From Candidatus Zixiibacteriota bacterium (GTDB taxonomy: Bacteria > Zixibacteria > MSB-5A5 > RBG-16-43-9), in NCBI GenBank assembly GCA_029858245.1, contig JAOUFL010000020.1, forward strand, positions 1-16,381: a stretch of 16,381 nucleotides of DNA, read 5' to 3'. A program made the translations under genes and the position numbers. Under the pieces are notes generated by a model that was not told the origin of the DNA, did not search any database, and saw only the letters and a program-made list of their open reading frames with translations. Shown one piece after another: positions 1-6,526 of the stretch. Position 1 is the first letter of the stretch, and the number at the start of each line of letters is the position of its first letter.

Positions 1-689
1 GAAAGTAGCGCTTTAGCCTCTTGGGCGACTTTTTCACAGTTCTCCTCGAATTTGAGCTCTTTAATTAACTCATAACCTTTAGACTCATATTGCCCGCTTG
101 AATTGGGATATGACCTTTGTCCCATTTCTCTTCTGGATTTCATCTGAGTTGCTTCTATTCCAGCACCGCTGTGGATTAAGCTTTGTTCAATCTCTGACCC
201 CTCTGAGCTGGCAAAATAGATAGTTTGTTTCCTGAAGCTCATAAAGGCAGAGGTTGAGGTTAGCCCTTCTGTTTTTCTCAGCAATTCATCTAAATGGAAA
301 AGATAATCTAACTTCTCCTTCAGAGGGATAGTGAGGGGGTCTATTTCCACTGGAGTCTTATAAGAATCTACAACTTTATTCATCGGAGCTAAGCTTAAAT
401 CTTTTGGCTTCAGCCGGGCAGAAGCTTTGGCAATTTTAACTGAAAGCTCAGCAGTCTTTTTTAGAGTTTCTTCAGCCAGATCCGGGGAGGAAGCAAAACC
501 CCAGGCACCGTTTGCGATAACCCTTATCCCGAAGCCAAAAGAGCTGTTTTTATCCATCAGTTCTGGTGCACCATTTTTAACTGACAGGTTCTCGTCCTCG
601 ATATCAACTATTCTTATATCCACATAACCTGCGCCTTTTGATCGGGCAGTATTTATAGCAATATCTGCTGCTTTTTTGAATTCCATCAT
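1..689 (-). CDS. tldD: TldD/PmbA family metalloprotease, N-terminal part
   Basis: This is the N-terminal 229 residues of a TldD-family protein; the rest lies beyond the left edge of the window. TldD proteins work with PmbA/TldE as a zinc protease that trims modified peptides and degrades unfolded peptides in the cytoplasm. The visible part has the family's opening pattern. An N-terminal helix is followed by a strand with YVDIRIVD, then a charged segment around ENLSVKNG, then GFGIRVIANGAWGFASS, which matches the conserved G-x-GVRV-x-GAWGFAS block of the family. The HExxxH metal site lies further along the protein and is not in the window. The start is ATG at 689-687, overlapping the TGA of the preceding gene (ATGA); a second ATG follows directly at 686. 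It is therefore the last visible gene of the yqhQ-prfA operon and likely translationally coupled. The family is confident. TldD rather than its paralogue PmbA is likely but not proven, and no partner gene is visible. Confidence 0.85.
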   Translation of the reverse strand, partial: MMEFKKAADIAINTARSKGAGYVDIRIVDIEDENLSVKNGAPELMDKNSSFGFGIRVIANGAWGFASSPDLAEETLKKTAELSVKIAKASARLKPKDLSLAPMNKVVDSYKTPVEIDPLTIPLKEKLDYLFHLDELLRKTEGLTSTSAFMSFRKQTIYFASSEGSEIEQSLIHSGAGIEATQMKSRREMGQRSYPNSSGQYESKGYELIKELKFEENCEKVAQEAKALL

Positions 690-1546
690 ATGCTGTGTGG
701 TATCAGGTAAATCATCAAGGTTAAAAGAAAACCCAGTATTCCAAAAAAAGCAAGGGTTTTATCTTTTAGAAGGTTTAGGATTTTATCTTTTTTAAAGGCT
801 GAGCCTTTCATCAAGAACAAAAGAATAACCCAGTAGAATATTAAAATTGAAGTCTTGGTATCAGTTATATCTGTGAAAACAGGAAAACCTCCCCAAATCT
901 CTCCAAAGGTTTGATTGGTAACCAGAATTCCCAGGGGAACTCCTCCCAGGAAGGATAATATGGTGACTAACATAGTAGAGATAGATAGATTCCTAAGAGA
1001 GTCCTTGCCTTTCAGTATCTGCAAAGAATAAAATAAAACCAAGAAAACAAAAAAGATCGAGCCAAACATTGCCCAGATATGAGCAGCTAAAATGGGAGCA
1101 GCTACCTTTCCTTTGAATTTGACTAAAAGGGGATCATTCAAAAGGTTGATCTTCTCAGGCAAAGTTAAAATCGTTTTGCCCTGGCTATCTGTTAAAGAAA
1201 GATAGTAATAAATCCTTTTACCTTTTGGCAGAGAAGGAAGATTAGCAGAAAACCGGTCAAGAGTTCCTGTGGCCAACACCATTTTTGTGCGGGCATATTC
1301 TGCACTTTCCTTTCCAATTTTGTAATAAAGGTTCAAGATATACTTATCAAGAGACTCCGGAGCTGTAAGCTTTGCTTCAATTCGGACCTCTCCCGGACCG
1401 ACCTTCTCAGTTACGGTAGTATGGGATAGTTTTATCTGGCTATCAGTGACCTCTATTAATTCAGGCTCCCGGGAGGACATCTTGCGGGCAATTACGAGTA
1501 AAAGCAAAGTCAGGACAATAGCCAAAATAAATTTAAGATATCTCAT
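686..1546 (-). CDS. Unknown membrane protein with extracytoplasmic beta domain and four C-terminal helices
   Basis: I do not recognise a named family. The 286-residue protein has an N-terminal hydrophobic segment (about residues 5-21, signal anchor or signal peptide). A region of about 125 residues rich in alternating polar and hydrophobic strands follows and probably lies outside the cytoplasm; it contains KRIYYYLSLTDSQGKTI, reminiscent of immunoglobulin-like folds. Four membrane segments follow at about 151-175, 188-209, 232-247 and 264-283. His156 sits near the start of the first of these and His284 at the C-terminus. Between helices is a conserved-looking GGFPVFTDITDTKTS loop. The histidines could bind a haem, but nothing else supports this. 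It starts 7 bases after the prfA stop and ends overlapping the tldD start, so it belongs to the same transcript. In many bacteria prmC follows prfA; here this gene takes that place but shows no methyltransferase motif. Confidence 0.8.
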   Translation of the reverse strand: MRYLKFILAIVLTLLLLVIARKMSSREPELIEVTDSQIKLSHTTVTEKVGPGEVRIEAKLTAPESLDKYILNLYYKIGKESAEYARTKMVLATGTLDRFSANLPSLPKGKRIYYYLSLTDSQGKTILTLPEKINLLNDPLLVKFKGKVAAPILAAHIWAMFGSIFFVFLVLFYSLQILKGKDSLRNLSISTMLVTILSFLGGVPLGILVTNQTFGEIWGGFPVFTDITDTKTSILIFYWVILLFLMKGSAFKKDKILNLLKDKTLAFFGILGFLLTLMIYLIPHSI

Positions 1547-1553
1547 TCTTTTC

Positions 1554-2633
1554 TCATTGCTTTAAGACATTTTCATTACTCAAGTTCTGTTCCTGCTCCT
1601 TTTTTTCAAGGGATTCGATGATCTCATCCAGATCACCATTTAGAATCTCCTCCAGACGGTGCAGGGTTAAGCCGATGCGGTGATCAGTAATACGGTTTTG
1701 AGGGAAATTGTAGGTTCTTATCTTCTCTGACCGGTCCCCGGTTTTAACCATCGACTTTCTCTCCTTCGCTATTTTTTCTTCCTGTTCCCTGTGAGCGTTA
1801 TCCAGAAGCCTGGCTCTCAATACTATTAAAGCTTTGTTTTTGTTTTTTAATTGTGATTTCTCGTCCTGGCAGGTAACCACAGTATTGGTGGGAAGATGGG
1901 TTATGCGGACTGCTGAGTCGGTAGTATTAACTGATTGCCCACCTGGGCCTGAGGACCTGAAAACATCGATTTTCAGATCTGCCGGGTTTAGCTCTATATC
2001 TATCTCCTCTGCTTCCGGAAGGATGGCAACCGAGGAAGCAGAGGTGTGAATCCTTCCTGAGGCTTCAGTTTCGGGAACCCTCTGCACCCTGTGTACACCA
2101 CTTTCGTATTTTAAATTCTTATAAACCTTGTTCCCCTCTACGGAGAATATAATCTCCTTGAAACCGCCCCGGCCAGTGGGGTTGGAGCTTAAAATATCTG
2201 TTTTCCAACCTTTTTTCTCGGCATAACGGATATACATACGATATAAATCTGCTGTAAAAAGTGCTGCTTCCTCACCACCGGTTCCCGCCCGGATCTCCAC
2301 TATTGTATCCTTGCTATCGTTGGGATCTGATGGATTTAACAGCAGCTTAAGCTCATTTTCCAATTTATATTTTTTATCCTTAAGATCTAAAAGCTCAGCT
2401 TTAGCTAACTCTACTAACTCTTTATCTCCTGATTGGTTCTTGATATTTTCATCCTCTTCTATGTGTTTTGAGACCTGTTTTAGCTCGGAATAGAGTTTAA
2501 CTATTCCTGATAGCTCTGATTGCTCCCTGGCGATTTTTTTATACCTATTCTGGTCTCTAATGACCTTAGAGTCCGAGAGAAGCTGGGTCAATTCCTGATG
2601 TTTTTCCTCGATTTTTTTCAAGAGATCAATCAT
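1554..2633 (-). CDS. prfA: Peptide chain release factor 1
   Basis: RF1 ends translation at UAA and UAG codons by triggering hydrolysis of the peptidyl-tRNA ester on the ribosome. At 359 residues it has the usual RF1 length. The catalytic GGQ is at residues 231-233 within RSSGPGGQSVNTTDSAVR. The stop-codon recognition tripeptide is PET at 187-189 within VQRVPETEASGRIHTS, the PxT form of RF1 rather than the SPF of RF2. The N-terminal helical domain and the conserved IRAGTGGEEAALF block at about 114-126 are both present. The ATG start overlaps the TGA of the DUF1385 gene by 4 bases, so the two are translationally coupled. RF1 in this genome agrees with TAG being a working stop codon; rpmE, the phosphatase gene and the sigma54 regulator all end in TAG. 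No frameshift is seen. Confidence 0.98.
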   Translation of the reverse strand: MIDLLKKIEEKHQELTQLLSDSKVIRDQNRYKKIAREQSELSGIVKLYSELKQVSKHIEEDENIKNQSGDKELVELAKAELLDLKDKKYKLENELKLLLNPSDPNDSKDTIVEIRAGTGGEEAALFTADLYRMYIRYAEKKGWKTDILSSNPTGRGGFKEIIFSVEGNKVYKNLKYESGVHRVQRVPETEASGRIHTSASSVAILPEAEEIDIELNPADLKIDVFRSSGPGGQSVNTTDSAVRITHLPTNTVVTCQDEKSQLKNKNKALIVLRARLLDNAHREQEEKIAKERKSMVKTGDRSEKIRTYNFPQNRITDHRIGLTLHRLEEILNGDLDEIIESLEKKEQEQNLSNENVLKQ

Positions 2634-3607
2634 ATCTTTTCGCCTATCTTTTTATCCTCTTCAACAGAGGGAAAGGTATTACCCAGCGCATTTTCCAGGG
2701 CTGCTATGGCCACTTCCAGCTGTGAATCATCCGGCTCCTGGGTGGTTATTTTTTGTAGCCAGATTCCCGGCGCTGAGAATATCCGGGTTATAGGGTTATT
2801 CCTGGTTTTCCCCGAGAGTTTTAAAAGCTCATAGGAACCACCTGCAACCAGAGGTAAAAGGGTGAAATGAATTAAAAATCTCTTAAGAAGTGAGGGATAA
2901 ATTCCGGAGATCAGAGTATATGTCGTATCTGATACCGAATAGACCAGTATGGCGAAGATAGCCACTATCAGGATAAAACTGGTACCGCAACGTGGGTGCT
3001 TGGTGGAAAATTTTCTAATGTTTTCCGAGGTCAGCTCCTCACCCGCTTCATACGCGTAAATGGACTTATGCTCTGCTCCATGATATTCGAAGATTCTTTT
3101 AAAATCCTTGAAACGCGAGATAATCCATACATAAAGTAGAAACATCGCCACTCGGATTGCACCAGCTACCAAATTAAAGGCTAATGCCTCTTTTTTTATC
3201 TTCAGCAAACTGGAAAAGAATAAGGGTAAAAAGAAAAAGATGAAAATGCTCAACGCCAGGGCTAAGACCACAGCCAAACCCAGCATAAAACCTCTATTGG
3301 CCTGGCTCCTTTTCTTCTTTTTCTTTCCCTCTTTTTCCTCTAACTCTTCAACTGCTACATCCGCAGAGAAATTTAAGCTCCTTATGCCAATTACCAGCAT
3401 TTCGACAAAAGAGATTATCCCCCGAATAACCGGGATGCTCAGCAGTTTGTACTTTTTAGAAAGTGGGGTATAATCTTCATTCCTTACCACGATCTCACCG
3501 CTTTGTTTCCGAACGGCAGTGGAGACTCGTTGGGAGGACCTCATCATCACCCCTTCGAGAACCGCCTGCCCACCGACGTTTATATCTTTTTCTACTGACC
3601 TATTCAT
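2630..3607 (-). CDS. yqhQ: DUF1385 family membrane protein (YqhQ-like)
   Basis: A 325-residue DUF1385 protein, the family that includes Bacillus YqhQ; its biochemical role is unknown. Recognition rests on three signatures. GGQAVLEGVMMRS lies near the N-terminus (residues 12-24), EYHGAEHKSIYAYE at 174-187, and HPRCGTSFI at 204-212. His176, His180, His204 and Cys207 form a plausible metal-ligand set. Hydrophobic segments lie at about 55-78, 107-135, 142-164, 210-226 and 245-262, so it is an integral membrane protein. A lysine-rich stretch (KKKKKR, 95-100) precedes the second segment. The only sensible start is ATG at 3607, because the first motif begins 11 residues in; no good Shine-Dalgarno precedes it. 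The order rpmE, DUF1385, prfA recurs in Firmicutes and several thermophiles, which supports the call. It overlaps prfA by 4 bases. Confidence 0.93.
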   Translation of the reverse strand: MNRSVEKDINVGGQAVLEGVMMRSSQRVSTAVRKQSGEIVVRNEDYTPLSKKYKLLSIPVIRGIISFVEMLVIGIRSLNFSADVAVEELEEKEGKKKKKRSQANRGFMLGLAVVLALALSIFIFFFLPLFFSSLLKIKKEALAFNLVAGAIRVAMFLLYVWIISRFKDFKRIFEYHGAEHKSIYAYEAGEELTSENIRKFSTKHPRCGTSFILIVAIFAILVYSVSDTTYTLISGIYPSLLKRFLIHFTLLPLVAGGSYELLKLSGKTRNNPITRIFSAPGIWLQKITTQEPDDSQLEVAIAALENALGNTFPSVEEDKKIGEKI

Positions 3608-3743
3608 TTACGCTGTTTTCTGATATGTAAAGTTCATTTCATTCTTCTGCTTGAAGAGGAACAGAGAAAAGGATAGCAGATTTTAACAAACCCGGAGTTT
3701 TATATTTTGTTCCTGATCCGCAAGTTGTTCTCTTCGTAAATAA

Positions 3744-3796
3744 AAAAGGATTTACTCTCTTAACCTTGATAAGGGGACAAGATAGTAAATCCTTTT
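3744..3796 (-). terminator. Rho-independent terminator after rpmE
   Basis: A perfect 13-bp inverted repeat (3744-3756 paired with 3784-3796) begins 9 bases after the rpmE stop. Read on the minus strand, the 27-base loop can form an inner CCTT-AAGG hairpin, and the stem runs into a T-rich tract (TTTTTT then ATTT). This should end the rpmE transcript and imply a separate promoter for yqhQ-prfA, although I could not identify that promoter with confidence. Confidence 0.8.
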
Positions 3797-3804
3797 GAAA
3801 AAAG

Positions 3805-4038
3805 CTACTTGCCTTTAGTTTTATCCTCTTCCTTATTCTCTTTCTTTCCGTATTTTCTCCTGAATCGCTCCACCCGGCCAGCGCTGTCTATTAACTTCTG
3901 TTTGCCGGTGAAAAAGGGATGGCAGGCAGAGCAAATTTCCACATGTATATCTTTTACTGTGGACCTGGTCTGTATAACATTGCCACAGGCACAGGTAATA
4001 GTGGTTTCATAATATTTCGGATGAATCTTGTCTTTCAA
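3805..4038 (-). CDS. rpmE: 50S ribosomal protein L31, zinc-binding type
   Basis: A 77-residue L31 of the large ribosomal subunit. The N-terminus MKDKIHPKYYETTITCACGN is a typical L31 opening. Cys16, Cys18, Cys36 and Cys39 (CAC and CSACH) form the zinc site of the C+ type, as opposed to the cysteine-free, zinc-independent paralogue induced in zinc starvation. The HPFFTGKQK and VERFRRKYG motifs are standard. A lysine- and glutamate-rich tail of about 14 residues extends beyond the core. The start is TTG at 4038-4036, supported by a strong Shine-Dalgarno (AAAGGAGG) about 8 bases upstream; no ATG is suitably placed. It ends in TAG and is followed at once by a strong hairpin terminator, so it is probably transcribed alone. 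Confidence 0.97.
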   Translation of the reverse strand: MKDKIHPKYYETTITCACGNVIQTRSTVKDIHVEICSACHPFFTGKQKLIDSAGRVERFRRKYGKKENKEEDKTKGK

Positions 4039-4166
4039 AATTTCTTCCTCCTTTACTATGCTATTCTACGTCAAAATTTCGGTTAAAGATAATACAGAAA
4101 AAAGAAAAAACAAGAGAAATTTAAGATGTGATGGAACCGGGAAGAGGGAAGATAACCTCTCCCCAG

Positions 4167-4189
4167 CCCTCTCCTTTTAAAGGAGAGGG
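4167..4189. repeat. Palindrome, CCCTCTCCTTT arms
   Basis: Perfect 11-bp arms (4167-4177 and 4179-4189) with a 1-base centre. It belongs to a purine/pyrimidine-biased intergenic palindrome type and forms a pair with the next one, 7 bases away. Confidence 0.75.
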
Positions 4190-4196
4190 AGAAAAT

Positions 4197-4223
4197 TATC
4201 CCCTCCTTTGTAAGGAGGGGATA
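4197..4223. repeat. Palindrome, TATCCCCTCCTT arms
   Basis: Perfect 12-bp arms (4197-4208 and 4212-4223) around a TGT loop. The sequence style is like the neighbour at 4167-4189 (CCCTCTCC against CCCCTCC), but the stem is different. It could also fold as an RNA hairpin. Confidence 0.75.
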
Positions 4224-4294
4224 AAGGGGAGTGTGAACCCTCCCTCATAGAGGTTTGCCCTGAGAGAAATTGAAAGGGACGAAAGGATTAATTC

Positions 4295-4317
4295 GTAGCC
4301 GCAGGCTTCAGCCTGCG
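4295..4317 (+). repeat. REP-like element 1 (GTAG foot plus hairpin)
   Basis: GTAG at 4295-4298, one spacer base, then a perfect 7-bp stem CGCAGGC/GCCTGCG (4300-4306 and 4311-4317) with a TTCA loop. A T-run follows on the plus strand. It faces REP-like element 2, giving a BIME-like inverted pair. Confidence 0.65.
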
Positions 4318-4373
4318 TTTTTGAACTGATCCTCTGGCCCCTTCTATTAAAAAGATAAGGGAGACGAAAATCT

Positions 4374-4390
4374 CTCTCTTTTTAAGAGAG
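4374..4390. repeat. Short palindrome, CTCTCTT arms
   Basis: 7-bp arms (4374-4380 and 4384-4390) around TTT. It is of the same pyrimidine-rich type as the palindromes at 4167 and 4197, but weaker. Confidence 0.5.
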
Positions 4391-4413
4391 GAATTCAGGG
4401 TGAGTTATTTTAT

Positions 4414-4436
4414 CGCAAGCTAAAGCTTGCGACTAC
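4414..4436 (-). repeat. REP-like element 2 (GTAG foot plus hairpin)
   Basis: On the minus strand: GTAG (4436-4433), one spacer base, then a perfect 7-bp stem CGCAAGC/GCTTGCG (4431-4425 and 4420-4414) with a 4-base TTTA loop. The architecture is the same as element 1, with one compensated base-pair difference in the stem. Confidence 0.65.
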
Positions 4437-4457
4437 CAACTGACAAGAAAAATAAAA

Positions 4458-4478
4458 GGACAGGACGATGTCCTGTCC
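4458..4478. repeat. Hairpin GGACAGGAC, probable terminator
   Basis: Perfect 9-bp arms (4458-4466 and 4470-4478) around a GAT loop. On the minus strand it is followed by TTTTATTTTT, so it resembles a second intrinsic terminator for glmS. No GTAG foot is present. Confidence 0.6.
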
Positions 4479-4490
4479 CTGAAAAAAATT

Positions 4491-4513
4491 GGGCGAGGAA
4501 ACCTCGCCCCTAC
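4491..4513 (-). repeat. REP-like element 3, probable glmS terminator
   Basis: On the minus strand GTAG (4513-4510) abuts a perfect 8-bp stem GGGCGAGG/CCTCGCCC with a TTT loop, followed by AATTTTTTT. It lies about 42 bases after the glmS stop and has the form of an intrinsic terminator, so one element may serve both as a REP and as a terminator. Confidence 0.65.
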
Positions 4514-4554
4514 GTTTCTCCCTCTCTACTTTATGTTGTTTGTTGTCTACTTTT

Positions 4555-6381
4555 TTATTCCACCGTAACACTCTTGGCTAAGTTTCTGGGCTGGTCGATA
4601 TGGCAACCGCGGAGGACCGCCATATGGTAAGCTAAAAGCTGTAAAGGGATGATGGTTAAAAGCGGGGTTAATTGTTCTGAGGTGCTAGGTATGTAGATAA
4701 CATGGTCGACTCTTCCTGCGATCTCCCTGTCGCCCTCAGTGGCAATGGCTATGACTTTGCCATTCCGGGCCTTGATTTCCTCGATATTTGATAGTACCTT
4801 ATCATACACATTGTCCTTTATAGCAATTACCACTGCTGGCATATTCTCGTCGATTAAGGCAATGGGACCATGCTTCATCTCGGCTGCAGGATACCCTTCC
4901 GCATGGATGTAAGATATTTCCTTTAACTTCAAAGCCCCTTCCAGAGCTAAGGGATAATTAATCCCTCGTCCTAAGTAAAGAAAGTTATTTTTCTTATAAT
5001 ACTCTTTAGCGATTTCCTTAATGTAATTATCGTTCTGTAAAAGGAATTCTACCTGCTGATGGATTTTCTTTAAAGAGTCGATTATCTCCCTTCCCTTTTC
5101 AAGGGAGAGATTTCTCATCCGTCCCAAAAGTAAAGCGAGCAGGGTCAATACTGTAATCTGTGAGGTAAAAGCCTTGGTGGAGGCAACTCCGATCTCGGGC
5201 CCGGCATGGATATAAACTCCTCCATCTGTCTCCCGGGCAATGGTTGAGCCCACGACATTGCAGATACCAAGAACCGTTGCTCCTTTTCTTTTGGCTTCCC
5301 TTAAGGCGGCTAAGGTGTCAGCAGTCTCACCAGACTGGCTTATCAGAAAAACAACCGTTCCATCCTGGATTATAGGGCTTCTGTACCTGAACTCCGAGGC
5401 ATATTCCACCTCCACCGGGATAGAGGCGAAATCCTCAATCAGATACTCTCCGATCAGGGCTGCATGCCAGGAGGTGCCACAGGCAGAGAGTATGATCCGG
5501 TTTATATTATGGAGCTCTTCATATTGAAGGTTCAAACCATTCAAACGGGAGGTGCCTTCCTCATAGTTTAATCTTCCCCGCATAGCATTCTGAAGGGTAA
5601 TAGGCTGTTCGTTGATCTCTTTCAGCATGAAATGGGAGTAACCTCCCTTTTCTATTTGGTCAAGGGACCAAGAGACCTCCTGCACATGGGGAGTCACCTC
5701 TACTTTGTTTATGGTGGAGATGGAAAACTCATTTTTGGTTATGCGGGCAATCTCCCTATCCTCCAGATAGACTACCTGGTTAGTGTGTCGGATAATAGCA
5801 GAACAATCTGAGGCAACCAGATTCTCGCCCTGTCCTCTGCCAATAACCAGAGGGCTGCCATGTCTGGCGGCTACTATTTCTTCAGGATTTTCCTTACAGA
5901 TAACCGCTATGCCATAGGTTCCTTCCACCTGGGATAAAGCGGTTCTTACTGCTTCCACTAAATCCCCCCCATAATATTCTTCAATCAGGTGAGCTAATAT
6001 CTCTGTATCCGTGTCTGAGGTGAAAATATGCCCCTTGGAGGACAAAAGCTCTTTTAAACTTCTATAGTTTTCTATTATCCCGTTATGCACCACGGCAATT
6101 TGTTTTTTGCAATCTAAATGCGGGTGGGCATTTAGATCTGTTGGTTCGCCATGGGTTGCCCAGCGGGTGTGAGCTATACCAGTAGTGCTCTGAAAACTTT
6201 TTCCACCCAATAGCTTTTCCAAAGCAGAGACTTTCCCGGCACATTTTTCCGAGAGAATTCCCTCCTCTTCCAGGACAGCTATACCAGCAGAATCATATCC
6301 ACGGTACTCTAGTCTTTTTAAACCATCCAAGAGGATAGGAACAACTTTTTTATCTCCCACATATCCTACAATCCCGCACAT
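4555..6381 (-). CDS. glmS: Glutamine--fructose-6-phosphate aminotransferase (isomerizing)
   Basis: GlmS makes glucosamine-6-phosphate from fructose-6-phosphate and glutamine, the first committed step toward UDP-GlcNAc for peptidoglycan and LPS. The 608-residue length matches the family. The N-terminal Ntn glutaminase domain begins MCGIVGYVGD, with Cys2 as nucleophile once Met is removed. Arg73 lies in HTRWATHGEP, and Asn100-Gly101 lie in VHNGIIENY. The two SIS sugar-isomerase domains follow, with SACGTSWHA and SQSGETADT in the first and AEGYPAAEMKHGP in the second. The C-terminal AKSVTVE carries the sugar-binding lysine at 603. The start is set by the invariant MCGI and by a Shine-Dalgarno (AAGGAGG) just upstream. 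It has its own strong promoter, which gives a leader of only about 43 bases. This leaves no room for a glmS ribozyme. A GlmM-type mutase gene lies two genes upstream. Confidence 0.98.
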   Translation of the reverse strand: MCGIVGYVGDKKVVPILLDGLKRLEYRGYDSAGIAVLEEEGILSEKCAGKVSALEKLLGGKSFQSTTGIAHTRWATHGEPTDLNAHPHLDCKKQIAVVHNGIIENYRSLKELLSSKGHIFTSDTDTEILAHLIEEYYGGDLVEAVRTALSQVEGTYGIAVICKENPEEIVAARHGSPLVIGRGQGENLVASDCSAIIRHTNQVVYLEDREIARITKNEFSISTINKVEVTPHVQEVSWSLDQIEKGGYSHFMLKEINEQPITLQNAMRGRLNYEEGTSRLNGLNLQYEELHNINRIILSACGTSWHAALIGEYLIEDFASIPVEVEYASEFRYRSPIIQDGTVVFLISQSGETADTLAALREAKRKGATVLGICNVVGSTIARETDGGVYIHAGPEIGVASTKAFTSQITVLTLLALLLGRMRNLSLEKGREIIDSLKKIHQQVEFLLQNDNYIKEIAKEYYKKNNFLYLGRGINYPLALEGALKLKEISYIHAEGYPAAEMKHGPIALIDENMPAVVIAIKDNVYDKVLSNIEEIKARNGKVIAIATEGDREIAGRVDHVIYIPSTSEQLTPLLTIIPLQLLAYHMAVLRGCHIDQPRNLAKSVTVE

Positions 6382-6431
6382 AACTCCTCCTTAAATCTAT
6401 CTCTCGCCTTCTGCAAACTGTAGTTAACAGG

Positions 6432-6460
6432 ATAATACCAAACTCCCTATTCTTTGTCAA
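6432..6460 (-). promoter_or_regulatory. Sigma70-type promoter of glmS
   Basis: A perfect -35 TTGACA (6460-6455) is separated by 17 bases from -10 TATTAT (6437-6432), upstream of the glmS Shine-Dalgarno. The predicted start near 6425 leaves a leader of about 43 bases. Confidence 0.75.
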
Positions 6461-6465
6461 AAGAA

Positions 6466-6488
6466 AAAACAGTTAATTGAACCGTTTT
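6466..6488 (-). terminator. Probable terminator after the zinc finger-phosphatase gene
   Basis: On the minus strand a 9-bp stem with one G-T pair (AAAACGGTT/AACTGTTTT, loop CAATT) runs into TTCTTTT, 39 bases after the phosphatase stop and just before the glmS -35. It would separate the two transcripts. Confidence 0.5.
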
Positions 6489-6526
6489 AAGGCAAGGTGA
6501 GAATACCAAATTCATATTCTTTTTTT

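Larger units (their letters stand above)
4039..4554. other. Non-coding stretch between glmS and rpmE, rich in hairpin repeats
   Basis: This stretch of about 516 bases has no credible gene in any frame. The part next to rpmE (4039-4140) is AT-rich and should hold the rpmE promoter; a TATTAT -10-like box is present but no convincing -35. From 4160 to 4515 there are at least seven short perfect or near-perfect palindromes of different sequence, listed separately. Three share a GTAG foot next to the stem, the hallmark of REP elements. Those nearest glmS are followed, on the minus strand, by T-runs and probably end the glmS transcript. Confidence 0.85.

Noticed and set aside
427..627. Plus-strand open frames across the window (for example here and inside prfA, glmS and the mutase gene)
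   Set aside because: They lie opposite well-supported minus-strand genes, lack ribosome binding sites and show no family motifs; they are antisense shadows.
4160..4515. CRISPR array in the repeat-rich gap
   Set aside because: The repeats differ in sequence, size and orientation and are not regularly spaced; no cas gene is present.
6382..6526. glmS ribozyme or riboswitch upstream of glmS
   Set aside because: The promoter at 6432-6460 leaves a leader of about 43 bases, too short for the ribozyme, and no ribozyme core was recognised.
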